A stretch of DNA of 64,000 nt from Bromus sterilis (Eukaryota; Streptophyta; Magnoliopsida; Poales; Poaceae), in contig OX465595.1 in assembly GCA_950022295.1 (NCBI GenBank), positions 70,764,770 to 70,828,769 of the forward strand, written 5' to 3'. The notes beneath the pieces are model-generated. The model had not been told where the DNA came from, did no database searches, and worked only from the letters and a program-made list of their open reading frames with translations. Shown in pieces: positions 20,793 to 31,505 of the stretch; within the stretch, counting starts at the first letter, position 1; each line of letters starts with the position of its first letter. The position numbers were made by a program, and so were the translations under genes.

Positions 20793-23070
20793 TTACATTA
20801 TGATGAATCTAACACCCATAGAGTTCTGGTGCTGACCATGTTTTGCCATAGGGAGAGCCTTAGTGAACGGATCTGCAACATTCAGATCCGTGTGTACTTT
20901 GCAAATATTTATATCGTCATCTTTGACATACTCACGGATGGAGTTGAACGGGAGCTTAATATGATTGGAATTCTTGTAAGACCTTGGTTCTCTAGCATTG
21001 GCAATGGTACCATTGTTGTCACAATAGATAACCATTGGATCCAAAGCTATTGGAATTCTTGTGAGACCTTGGTTCTCTAGCATTGGCAATGGTACCATTG
21101 TTGTCACAATAGATAACCATTGGATCCAAAGCACTTGGAACCACACCTAGTTCAGTTATGAACTCCTTCATCCAAACCGCTTCCTGTGCTGCTTCTGAAG
21201 CAGCAACATATTCTGCCTCCATTGAAGACGCCGCCACTACGGGATGCTTGGAGCTCCTCCAACTCACCGCTGCTCCATTCATGAGGAAAACGTATCCAGA
21301 TTGTGACTTAGAGTCATCTGTATCGGTGTCAAAGCTAGCATCGACGTAACACTTGGCGACGAGCTCTTGTTCACCACCATACACGAGAAACATATCCTTA
21401 GTTCTTCTTAAGTACTTAAAGATATTCTTAACCGTTATCCAGTGTTCCAAACCTGGATTAAATTGGTACCTGCTTGTCAAACTAATAGCATGTGCCACAT
21501 CCGGTCTTGTACACAGCATAGCATACATGATAGAGCCTATGGCTGAGGCATAGGGTTTCAAATTCATCACCTCTCTATCTTCTATTGTAGCTGGACTTTG
21601 AGTCTGACTCAACTTTGTACCTTGTAACATGGGTAAGAACCCTTTCTTACTCTCATCCATTCTAAACTTCTTCAGAATCTTGTCAAGGTATGTACTCTGC
21701 GATATCCCAATTAAACTCCTCGATCTATCTCTATAGATCTTGATGCCTAAAATGTAAGCAGCTTCACCAAGGTCCTTCATTGAAAACTTACTATTCAAGT
21801 AATCCTTTACGCTTTTCAAAAGTTCTACATCATTTCCAATCAATAATATGTCATCCACATATAATATCAGAAATGCTATAGAGCTCCCACTCACTTTCTT
21901 GTAAATACAAGCTTCTCCGTAAGTTTGGACAAATCCAAAACCTTTGATCACCTCATCAAAACGGATATTCCAACTTCATGATGCTTGCTTCAATCCTTAA
22001 ATGGACCGCTGAAGTTTGCACACCTTGTTAACATCCTTAGGATCAACAAAACCCTTGGGTCGTATCATATACAACTCTTCCTCAATGTTACCATTAAGGA
22101 ATGTGGTTTTGACATCCATCTGCCAAATTTCATAATTGAAAAATGTAGCAATTGCTAACATAATACGAACTGACTTTAGCATCGCTACGGGTGAGAAAGT
22201 CTCATCGTAGTCAACTCCTTGAATTTGTCAGAACCCTTTCGCGACAAGTCGAGCTTTATAGACGGGCACATTACCGTCATCGTCTCTCTTTTTCTTGAAG
22301 ATCCACTTGTTCTCAACGGCCTTGCGGTCATTGGGTAAGTCTACCAAAGTCCATACTTGGTTTTCGTACATGGACCCCATTTCGGATTTCATGGCTTCAA
22401 GCCATTTGTCGGAATCTGGGATCATCATCGCTTCATCATAGGTCGCAGGGTCATCGCTCTCAACTACCATGACATTCATAGAATGACCATAAAAGTCAGG
22501 AGTTGAACGTATTCTTGTTGACCTGCGAGGTGCGGTAGTGTCCTCTTTTGTAGTTTCATGATCCTCATCATTAGTTCCTTCTTCACTCGGTGAAGTCAAC
22601 ACTGGAACATCTTCCGGTGCTGCGCCACTCACAATTTCATGAAGAGAAGGTTCAATAACCTCGTCGAGTTCTACCTTCCTACTACTCACCCCTTTTGAGA
22701 GAAACTCCTTCTCCAAAAAGGATCCATTCTTGGCAACGAAAACTTTGCCTTCGAATCTGCGATAGAAGGTATACCCAATTGTTTCTTTAGGGTATCCTAT
22801 GAAGACGCATTTTTCCGCTTTGGGTTCGAGTTTATCAGGCTGAAGTTTCTTCACATAAACATCACATCCCCAAACTTTTAGAAATGACAGCTTAGGTTTG
22901 TTGCCAAACCATAATTCATACGATGTCGTTTCGACGGATTTTGATGGTGCCCTATTTAAAGTGAATGCAGCTGTCTCTAGTGCATGACCCCAAAAGGATA
23001 GTGGCAAATAGGTAAGATATCTTATAAAGTTCGATTACGACGTTCGGAAACACCATTACGCTGTGGTGTT
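20793..23070 (-). pseudogene. Copia pol remnant (integrase C-terminus, RT, RNase H)
   Basis: The polyprotein would integrate and reverse-transcribe the element inside virus-like particles. Minus-strand order: integrase tail from 23070 (NGVSERRNRT, then SFWGHALETAAFTLNRAPSK), a Ser/Thr/Glu-rich linker, the RVT_2 start (NKWIFKKKRDDDGN near 22300), QMDVKTTFLNGN near 22110, YVDDILLIGND near 21860, and RNase H motifs YVDASFDTDTDD and ASSMEAEYVAASEA. The frame breaks between 22228 and 22182, between 21997 and 21951, and at an 85-bp tandem duplication (20964-21133). Gag and protease are missing, so the gene is dead. Confidence 0.87.
20964..21133 (-). repeat. 85-bp tandem duplication inside Copia RNase H
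   Basis: Segment 20964-21048 is repeated at 21049-21133 with essentially one internal difference (GTAAG against GTGAG) plus the end base. Because 85 is not a multiple of three, it shifts the RNase H frame; the continuing C-terminus is open in another frame at 20793-21146. Confidence 0.85.
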
Positions 23071-23449
23071 CCGACGTTCGGTCACACTGGACCGCGCTTT
23101 GGCGCCTCATGCGGGGGCCGCCCTAGCCAGATCCACGAAGGGGTGAGGTGCTTGGGATCTGGGGGCTCGGCTCGTGGTCATCCGGCGAGGTGGCGGGGTA
23201 AGATCGGAGGGAGGTGGCTGATGTGGGGAGAGGGAGGTGGCAGCGAGGGGAGAGCGAGTTGGACGGGGTGGGGGAGAGCTAGTTTGCCGGTGTGAGGGAG
23301 AGAGGAAAGTGGGATTAGTGGGGCAGGTGGGGATCTGGTGGGTGCTTATAATCAAGTTTTTTTCGCAGGTGTTTCGGTGTTTTTAGTAGACAAAGTGTTA
23401 GCAGAATAAGGATATTGTTAATAGAATAAGGTCTTAAGGGGTGTTAGTA

Positions 23450-23452
<3 letters not shown>

Positions 23453-23511
<59 letters not shown>
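23453..23511. repeat. Compound (TA)n(GA)n microsatellite
   Basis: About 18 TA units are followed by about 12 GA units, directly abutting the 3' end of element C. Its length makes it likely to be polymorphic. Confidence 0.95.
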
Positions 23512-23727
23512 TATGGATTTTTAACCTTTGGTATTAGAACGAGGTGAGTTTTATTAATGCACTCCGCACTTTCAAAACCATCTAAAATCTTTACAACTGC
23601 TCTAACAACCTCATCCCCACATAGGTCCCAATGTTTCTAAAAAATAGGTCAGGAAGCCATCCGGACCAAGGGCCTTAGACAACATAATATGGAATAAAGC
23701 CACTTTAATTTCAGCCATCATATTGAT
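23512..23727 (-). mobile_element. LINE reverse-transcriptase fragment
   Basis: The minus-strand reading of about 23620-23725 gives AEIKVALFHIMLSKALGPDG followed by FL..F, the N-terminal RT motif (F..M...KAPGPDGF) of plant L1 elements. No other LINE domain is present, so it is a short fragment of a different LINE from the one at 4.7-10.3 kb. Confidence 0.6.
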
Positions 23728-23863
23728 AGAGGCGGGGTGTCCCGATCTTTCGATGAGAATATAACTATCGATTTGGTGGAGTCGACTTTGATGACCCGAC
23801 TACACACGTGCAACGACGTCGCGCCTTACTAATCGCTAAACTAATCTTCTCAACGTTGTTGAC
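23728..23863. other. Unassigned repeat, left flank of El1
   Basis: This non-coding sequence, starting TGTCCCGATCTTTCGATGAG, continues across El1 into 30441-30776, as shown by the TTGAC target duplication. It may be LTR or leader sequence of an older retroelement. I do not recognise it. Confidence 0.4.
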
Positions 23864-25317
23864 TAATACGTCCCAAACGTATCTATAATTTATGCTTGCT
23901 CCATGCAAGTTTTGTGTGATATTGCTATTTTTTAGATACACTTTCATACACTTTTTGTCCGAAACGTATCATATTTGGACTAACCTATTAACTCAGTGCA
24001 CCCCAGTGCCAATTCCTGTTTTCTACAGTTTTTCCATTTCAGGTTTCCCCCATATTAAAAGTGCTCCAAAAATTCAGGAAAAAATCAGATAAAAATCAGC
24101 GTTCTGGAAGCTTCCGGATTCACCGAAGAAGGGCGAGAGGGGCCCCACCTGGTTCCCAGGCGGCCAGGTGGCGCGACCTAGGGTGGGGCCGCGCTGGGAG
24201 GCCGCCTGGACTCCTGGTGGCCCCCCGGTGCCCCTCTTTGGCTCCTATTTATTCTCCCGTTCCAGACCCCTTTTCTCCAGAAGCAATTCCGATCTCCGCC
24301 GCCATCGCCAACAAGCTTCAGGGGTCCAGAATTTCTGTGTCGGCACCCTGCCAGGACGGGGAAGTGCCCCCGGATTCATCTCCATCGACGTTGCTTCCTC
24401 CCTCCATGATGCGGGAGTAGTCCCTCCTCGGGGCTGAGGTTTCTACCAGTAGCTATGTGTTATTCTCTCTCTCCCATGATGTGATCTTCGTTGTGATCAT
24501 ATGCTATGTTAATCTAGGGTGATCCCATGATATTTCCCATTCCTCTATGTATTGGATTGATGTACTCACTTGATCTTATCTAGTGTAATCCCCGAGACCA
24601 TGCTGACAGCGGTCTATTAGACATGGGTTAGACGAATATTTTCATGAGTGATTTCCTCTTTTGTGAGTTGATTTGAGATTGAGAGTCTCTTGGTGCTTGA
24701 CTTTGACTATCTTTGCGATATGTTGTGGTGATTGTGGTACTCTCTTTGGATGGCCGCGGTGACATTGGGAAATCCATAGATTGAGAACTACGAACTTTGA
24801 GGTGTGATTTTGTAGCCCTACACAATGCTCGTCCTCTCTTGACCACAAAGGATTGACCTCCGAGTGCGTCTCCATTGCATGTTTTATGTGAAATATCATG
24901 TGATTAGACTATGTTAATGTTGTTGGGAGTTGCCACTAGTTAAAGTATGAAGCCTAGGCCTTGTTTACACCATTGTTACACCGTTTGTGCTCACTTTTGT
25001 TACATGTTTGCTTGCTGCAATTTTTATTACATATTTATGTTACCTTGCTTTGCCACACCTATCACCCATATTTTACCATCTATTCGCCGAACTAGTGCAC
25101 CTATACAACTCCTAGTTGTATTAGGTGTGTTGGGGACACAAGAGACTGCTTGTATCTTAATTTCAGGGTTGCTTGACAGAGACCATCTTCAACCTCTCAT
25201 TCCTTGAGTTCGATAAACCTTAGGTCATCCACTTGAGGGAAATTGCTGCTGTCCTACAAACCTCCGCGCTTGGAGGCCAAATATAGTCTATAAGAATAGA
25301 AGCGTGCGTAGACGTCA
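23864..25317 (+). repeat. 5' LTR of El1 (1,454 bp)
   Basis: It starts TAATACGTCCCAAACG (canonical TG is changed to TA) and ends GTAGACGTCA. A TATA-like CTATTTATTCTCC near 24245 is a possible core promoter. Compared with the 3' LTR it has many substitutions and small indels, so the insertion is not recent. Confidence 0.9.
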
Positions 25318-25326
25318 AGCTATTTC

Positions 25327-25344
25327 TGGCGCCGTTGCCGGGGA
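25327..25344 (+). other. Primer-binding site of El1 (tRNA-Asp type)
   Basis: TGGCGCCGTTGCCGGGGA lies ten bases after the 5' LTR. This is where the tRNA 3' end would prime minus-strand DNA synthesis. Confidence 0.85.
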
Positions 25345-25424
25345 GGTGAGTGCTTGAAGGTATATCTTTAGATCTTGCAATTAAATCTTTTTGTTTCTTG
25401 TTTTTATTTTCACTAGTTAGGATT

Positions 25425-26176
25425 ATGGAAAACAATAAAAAAAATGAGAGAGCTTTATGAGCTCTACCTTGAATTGGGTCATGAAGTGTTTGAAGAGAAA
25501 ATAAAAAACCCTATGGAAATTTATTTGCATACTCTTCATGATTGCCATGTTACTAGTATGTCTTCTTTGAATACCTTTGATGCTAATGATATGCAAAGTA
25601 ATAAGCTTGGGGACGCTACGTTTTATGAAGATGATCTTTTTAGCCCCTAAGTTTTGATGAGGAAATTTATTTTGATGATACTTTGCCTCCTATCTATGAT
25701 GATTATTGTGATGACACTTATGCTATGAAGAATAAATATTTGCAAGTGGATCATGATAAGAATGATTCATGTGGTAGCTACTTTGTTGAGTTTGCTCCAC
25801 TATTACTAATGAGAAGGATTTTTCTTATGTGGGGAGTAATAAATTTTCTATGCTTGTGGATAATGATAAGAATTTTTTATGTGATACTTATATTGTTGAG
25901 TTTATTCATGATCCCACTGAAAATTATTATGAGAGGGGAACATATGCTTATAGATATCTCAATAATATCAAGTTATCTCTCTTTTTGATGAAATTTTTGA
26001 AGTTGCACTTGTTTTGCCGTCCTATGCTTATTGCTTTGTGCTTCAATGAATTATTCTATTGCAATATTCCGATGCATAGGAAGCATGTTAGACTTAAATG
26101 TGTTTGGTATTTTCTCCTTGATGCTCTCTTTTGTTCTTCAACTCTTATTCCTATGAGAGCATCATTAAAATCTTAA
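25425..26176 (+). pseudogene. El1 internal ORF remnant, unknown function
   Basis: Collinear but frameshifted pieces run from about 25444 to 26176. The first piece (RELYELYLELGHEVFEEKIK) is Glu/Lys-rich. A middle Asp/Tyr-rich part (PPIYDDYCDDTYAMKNKYL) is followed by DTYIVEFIHDPTENYYERGT and a hydrophobic, possibly membrane-spanning end (RPMLIALCFNELF), then PMHRKHVRLKC. The minus-strand ORF of El2 (42893-43579) is clearly homologous at YIVEFVHDATENYYERG and PMHRKHIRLKC. The position near the 3' end suggests an env-like or accessory product, but there is no recognised domain. Confidence 0.55.
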
Positions 26177-28975
26177 TTCTATCTTTATGGCTATAAAGAA
26201 AGAGCTCTAGGGAGACAACCCTTGTTATCTTTACTTTGCGTTTTTCCTTCTGTTCTTAGTGGTCTTGATGATTGTTACTACTGTAGCAATATCATTGTAT
26301 ATTTATTTTCAAGCTTTGTGCCAAGTTTAGCCTCCGATTGCAAGAAAGTTCAAAAGTTGTGACATGCTGTCCAGAAAATAGTTTCTGTCCTTGGACGGAA
26401 AAAATTAGCCAAAAATCACCAGATCATCTTTTTGATCTGAATTATTTTGACAGCATGCTCCATACAATTGGTTTTCGAGCGTCTATTCTGAGTTTTTTGA
26501 TTTGAGTTGCAGAAGTGCCCCGAAAAAATTCTCTACTACCTGCTGTTCTGTTTTTCACAGATTCTTCACATTTTGCCTTTCCTTACTTTTGCAAACCTTA
26601 ACTCCTTAAGCTTGCTTTTTCTTTGCAAAAACCTTTTGGCAATCTTGAGAAACAGTATCTCTTCAAGAATATCTTTATATCCAGTGGGGAAAATTATTTT
26701 ATTAAGGCTACTAACCTCTCTAATCAGCTTATGATGAGTTATTTATGAAGGGAGTTTTCAAGTGTGCGAGGGAAGATGATGAAAGAAGATCAGGGAGTGT
26801 CAAACGCTCAAGCTTGGGGATGACCCCATGCATCCCCAATATATATTCAAGGAGACTCAAGCGTCTAAGCTTGGGGATGCCCCGTGCATCCCCTTCTCCA
26901 TCAACAATCATCAGTTCGTCCTTCTTCTTACTATATTTTTATCACTTCATGTGTTATGTGCTATGCTTGGAGCGTCTCGCTCTTAGGTTTACTTTTTAGT
27001 TTTCTTTAGATTTTCTTGCTGTTCATAACAAGTTAGAACCCATCTTACTTTGTGTGGGATAGAAACACGCTCCACTCCAATCTAGAACACATCATAGGAT
27101 TTTCCATGCCTATCTTTTTACTGTTGTGTGTTCTTTATCTTTTCGTAGCTACTGCCATGTTTAGTTTTAGTCTTAGTTTGTCTTTAGCAAGAGCCTTGGA
27201 TTTTGTTTAGTTTGTTGCTGGAACTCTCTTTAGTTTTCATGTTTATCTTTTTAAGAGAGTTGGTTGTTGCATCGAGTTGTGTCTTGTGTTGAGAGTAGGT
27301 AATTGAGGTTGCTATTTAATTTTAGTAGTAACTTGCAATAGTTTTGAGGTATTGTTGTGAGTAATGTTTGAACTTTTGGTGTCCAGAGCTCTAGCCTATT
27401 AGTGATATGTGTCGTATTTTGGGCAATCCGTGTTTATTTTGAAAAACTACAAAAACTAGTCGAGAACTCTAGCTACTAGATGGATCACTAATCTTTGGAG
27501 GGATCGGATATTAGAGTACACACTCACGTACCATGAGTCAAGGATGCGCAAGGATAACCAAACCCTCATACACTCCTCCTCGGGGTACTTGTCTCTTTGT
27601 GAACCTCCTTATTAGATTGAGAGTTACCAATAATAAGTGCATGAGTTCTTCGGACTAATGTAAGTATTGAAAGTTGACACTTCCACCTCCTCATATTTGC
27701 TAGCTTCTCCCGTGCCGTGCCTTGCCTTCTTCTCACTCCGAGAGTTGGCGTCCACCTTCGCCGGTACATCCAAAGCCTTGGCATGACACGCTCTGTCAAC
27801 ATAAACCCCCTTATATCTTTCCTCAAAACAGCCACCATACCTACCTATCAAGGCATTTCCATAGCCTTTCCGAGATATATTGCCATGCAACATCCACCTC
27901 CTCATGACTTGATCTTCATGTCATGCATGTTCCTGCTACACTGGCAGCATCATACATTGCATACATCATGATAGCTACATCTTCTTTATGATTTGAGTAC
28001 CTTGTAAAGTGTGAAAGATCTTCTATAACCTCTTGTAAATTAGAGTGTTGCCCTTAAGTGAGAAAAAGATCCCAAAGAGGACAATTGAGAGTTAAATAGA
28101 AAGAGACATTGGGCCACCAAAAAATAAAAAAATAGAAAAACGAGATAAAGAAATGAAAAGAGAGAAATGGGCTACACTACTATCCTTTTGAAAGATCCAC
28201 ACTAGTAATCCCTCTTATCCTTGGACTACATAGAGATGATCATTTATGCATATAACTATGTGGGGACCTTCACACTATAAAATTTGGCTTGCATATTCCA
28301 AGGATGAGCCTCCTCAATAGAGCCCTAGGTCTTCATGAGCGAGAAAGTTAGATGCACCCCCACTAGTTCCATTGGAGAGATTTTCTTAGCTCATATGTGC
28401 ATCCGTTGCATGGCAATCCCTACTCCTCACATCATATCTATCATTTGGCCTTCTCGCCTATGATTGTCCTCATTGATGTGAGCCGTTCTCATCCTTTTTG
28501 TCTTCCTCCTCCACCATATTTATCTCTGTGCCATCCTAAGTATCAACTCTCGTGCTTACGCTCATCCATTGCAGTGCTCAAAATATTGAAAGGGAGTGGA
28601 TCGAATTGACTTGTACCTGGCTAGTGGTCTAGGGACGAGTTAAGATAAGATTCCAAAGAAGACCAAGTGTGAAACTTTAGTAGATTGAATTCTCAACAAA
28701 TATTTTTTCTCGTATTCCCATATCCCCCTTCTTGCACGCAAACACCATTTGGAGACATTCGAGTCACGGACAGCGAGAGCTCTTGCACCTAATGTTCTTT
28801 CGTTGCTTGTTTCAATGCTAATATAGAATCTTGCCTGTTATGACTTGAATTGAATCACATACCTTGATTGCTTTACTTTGAAAGTTCTTATATGGTTGCT
28901 AGCATGTCACCATAGAAATTATGCTTGTTATCATTTACCTACTCGAGGACGAGCAGAAATTAAGCTTGGGGATGT
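26177..28975 (+). other. Long 3' non-coding region of El1
   Basis: There is no supported coding frame. Two AAGCTTGGGGATG motifs followed by GCATCCCC (26811-26840 and 26867-26893) form GGGGATG...CATCCCC hairpins and resemble the true polypurine tract at 28963-28975. The remainder matches the corresponding regions of El2 and El4. Confidence 0.7.
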
Positions 28976-30435
28976 TGATACGTCCCAAACGTATCTATTA
29001 CTTCTGCTTGCTCCATGCATGTTTTGTGTGATATTGCTATGTTTTAGATACACTTTCATACACTTTTGATAATATTTGGACTAACCTAATAACTCAGTGC
29101 CCCCCAGTGCCAGTTCCTGCTTTCCGTTGTTTTTCTATTTCAGGTTTCCCCCATATTAAAACTGCTCCAAAAATTCGGGAAAAATACGATAAAAATCAGC
29201 GTTCGGGAAGCTTCCGGATTCGCCGAAGAAGGGCCAGCGGGGCCGCACCTGGTGCCCAGGCGGCCAGGTGGCGCGACCTAGGGTGGGGCTGCACTGGGAG
29301 GCCGCCTGGACTCCTGGTGTCCCCCACCGGTGCCCCCCTTTTGGCTCCTATTTATTCTCCCATTGCGAAAACCCTGATTCCAGACCCCTTTTCTCCAGAA
29401 GCAATTCCGATCTCCGACGCCATCGCCAACAAGCTTCGGGGGACCAGAATTCCTGTGTCGGCACCCTGCCGCGACGGGGAAGTGCCCCCGGATTCATCTC
29501 CATCGATGTTGCTTCCTCCGTCCATGATGCGGGACTAGTCCCTCCTCGGGGCTGAGGTTTCTACCAGTATCTATGTGTTCTTCTCTCTCTCCCATGATGT
29601 GATCTTCGTTGTGATCATATGCTATGTTAATCGAGGGTGATCCCATGCTATTTCCCCTTCCTCTATGTATTGGATTGATGTACTCACTTGATCTTATCTC
29701 GTATAATCCCCGAGACCATGGTGACAACGGTCTATTGGACATGGGTTAGAAGAATATTTTCATGATTGATTTCCTCTTTTGTGTGTTGATTGAAGATTGA
29801 GAGTCTCTTGGTGCTTGTCTTTGACTATCCTTGCGATATGTTGTGGTAATTGTGGTACTCTCTTTGGATGGCCGCGGTGACATTGGGAAATCCATAGATT
29901 GAGAACTACGAACTTTGAGGTGTGCTTTTGTAGCCCTAGATAATTCTCGTCCTCTCTTGGCCACAAAGGATTGACCTCCGAGTGCGTCTCCATTGCATGT
30001 TTTATGGGAAATATCATGTGATTAGACTATGTTAATGTTGTTGGGAGTTTCTACTAGTGAAAGTATGATGCCCAGGCCTTATTTCCACCATTGTTACACC
30101 GTTTGTGCTCACTTTTGTCACATGTTTTCTTGCTGCACTTTTTATTACAGATTTATATTACCTTGCTTTGCCACAGCTATCACCCATATTTTACCATCTC
30201 TTCGCCGAACAAGTGCACCTATACAACTCCTAGTTGTATTAGGTGACTTGGGGACACAAGAGACTTCTTGTATATTAATTGTAGGGTTTCTTGACAGAGA
30301 CCATCTTCAACCTCTACTTCCCCGAGTTTGATAAACCTTAGGTCATCCACTTGAGGGAAATTGCTGCTGTCCTACAAACCTCTGCGCTTGGAGGCCCAAC
30401 ATAGTCTACAAGAATATAAGCGTGCGTAGACATCA
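28976..30435 (+). repeat. 3' LTR of El1 (1,460 bp)
   Basis: It starts TGATACGTCCCAAACG, ends GTAGACATCA, and is followed by the TTGAC target duplication. Confidence 0.92.
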
Positions 30436-30440
30436 TTGAC

Positions 30441-30776
30441 CACGACGGAGCATAATCAACCTGACCATAAAGGTCTAGTGCACACAAGAAATCGAAGAAC
30501 AAGCAAGAACTATGATAAAGCTATCTGAATATTTTTTGAAGCTTTAAGACTGAAGGGTAAAGCACCCCCAAGCAATCTGAATATTGCGAGTTTATAGATG
30601 AATTATAGATGAAAGTTGGGGTTCTGAAGCGGACTTGGCCTGGTCGTAGGTCACAAACGAAGTACACGAAGTTGCAATGGCTAACTTTGAACTAAACAAA
30701 ACCCAAGTCTAAACGATGCCTTAAGGGCTATATATATGGGGGAACAGAGGAGATTTTTGTCACCCCTTGGAGGAGG
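30441..30776. other. Unassigned repeat, right flank of El1
   Basis: This continues the unassigned sequence at 23728-23863. It is non-coding. A TATA-like CTATATATATGGG at 30729-30741 is followed by TGTCACCCC and then the first Tat LTR. I see no further signal. Confidence 0.4.
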
Positions 30777-31225
30777 TGACAAGGGGGTGACCCCACGACT
30801 CTTGCGTGTGAGGATACCTGGTGCATATGAAGACAGAAGGCCTGCTGGAAGCCTCGGCAGGCCCACGACTGGCCCACTCAAGGCACCGACATAGGAGTCC
30901 GCGACCAACATGGAAGTCAAGACTTGGCGTCCAAGGCAAACCTAGATTAGGCAATCGTCTATGTAACTTGAGACAGACTCCCCGAGACATAGCCTAGTAT
31001 ATAAAGGCTGGAAGGGGTGACGGCTCAGGACATCCAATCTTCAATCAACACCTCCGGTCTTGAGCGAACTCGCCTTGACCACCACTGTAATCGCCTCCAG
31101 CATAATATAGTCGAGCAGGAAGTACTGTCTCCTGTTAGCCGATGAGTATCGCCAACCTGATCATCCTCTCTACGATCTAACTCAGGGTCCCTGACCATGG
31201 GATTTGCCGAGGTAAATCCTCGGAA
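30777..31225 (+). repeat. First LTR of a Tat-lineage Gypsy element (449 bp)
   Basis: It begins TGACAAGGGGGTGACCCCAC and ends in GGTAAATCCTCGGAA, followed directly by a PBS-like ATTGGAGCCGACCGTGGAGA. A second copy of its beginning and end occurs at 31381-31496. A TATA-like TATATAAAGG near 31000 may be the promoter. Confidence 0.65.
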
Positions 31226-31380
31226 ATTGGAGCCGACCGTGGAGAACTGATTTGCCGAGGTCACCACGACTCCTGCATCGTCCTTTTGAGGGTCGCCTTT
31301 CTTATGGGTCACCCCCTTGTCTTTTGGTACTCAGTGTTATGACGCCGTGGTAAAACACCAAGAAATAACTCAGGGGCTAC
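31226..31380 (+). other. Collapsed Tat internal region: PBS directly joined to PPT
   Basis: Only 155 bp separate the two LTR copies. They begin with a PBS-like sequence and end with a polypurine tract (AACTCAGGGGCTAC), so nearly the whole coding interior is deleted. The first ~110 bp are repeated after the second PBS at 45700-45815. Confidence 0.65.
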
Positions 31381-31496
31381 TGACGAGGGGATGACCCCAC
31401 GACTCCTGCGTGTGAGGATACCTGGTGCATATGAAGACATAAGGCCTGCTGGAAGCCTCGGCAGCTGGACCCTCATCACGAGGTCAATCCTCGTCA
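31381..31496 (+). repeat. Second Tat LTR, internally deleted (116 bp)
   Basis: It starts TGACGAGGGGATGACCCCAC, matches the first LTR through CTGGAAGCCTCGGCAG, then jumps to GAGGTCAATCCTCGTCA, losing about 330 bp. It is followed by PBS bases ATTGGCGCC, which continue at 45700 beyond the El2 insertion. Confidence 0.65.
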
Positions 31497-31505
31497 ATTG
31501 GCGCC

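Larger units (their letters stand above)
19128..23075 (-). mobile_element. 5'-truncated BARE/Angela-like Copia retrotransposon
   Basis: On the minus strand the element keeps the end of integrase, RT, RNase H, a polypurine tract (GTGGGAGACTG) and a 3' LTR. The 5' LTR, PBS, Gag, protease and the first part of integrase are absent; homology stops at about 23075 in the motif NGVSERRNRT. The family call rests on the LTR opening (AATATGCCCGAGAGGCAATA in minus orientation) and on RNase H/RT motifs typical of BARE/Angela. A possible target base run GACCA (19123-19127) has no partner because the other end is lost. Confidence 0.85.
17959..23454. mobile_element. (TA)n-flanked unclassified element C, split by a Copia element
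   Basis: The left part (17959-19127) has the degraded palindromic start TATTCTGATAATATTAGAAG, four ~169-bp repeats (near 18089, 18258, 18429 and 18592) and a CTGCA-rich zone. The right part (about 23080-23454) is GC-rich and ends in TTAGCAGAATAAGG, AATAAGGTCTTAAGGGGTG and TTAGTAGAATA, then a long TA run. Between them sits a 5'-truncated BARE/Angela-like Copia. The junction near 23080 is not a clean insertion boundary, so part of C and of the Copia was deleted together. Confidence 0.58.
23864..30435 (+). mobile_element. El1: complete non-autonomous Athila-like LTR retrotransposon
   Basis: The element is 6,572 bp, with LTRs at 23864-25317 and 28976-30435, a PBS at 25327 and a polypurine tract (TTAAGCTTGGGGATGT) before the 3' LTR. 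It is flanked by a perfect 5-bp target duplication, TTGAC (23859-23863 and 30436-30440). The PBS TGGCGCCGTTGCCGGGGA matches the tRNA-Asp type used by Athila elements. The interior has only one decayed reading frame and no RT, RNase H or integrase, so mobility would need an autonomous partner. It shares LTR and 3' sequence with El2 and El4. Confidence 0.93.

Noticed and set aside
25683..26176. El1 ORF called as env
   Set aside because: There is one possible membrane segment but no signal peptide, fusion peptide or recognised env motif; I left the function unknown.
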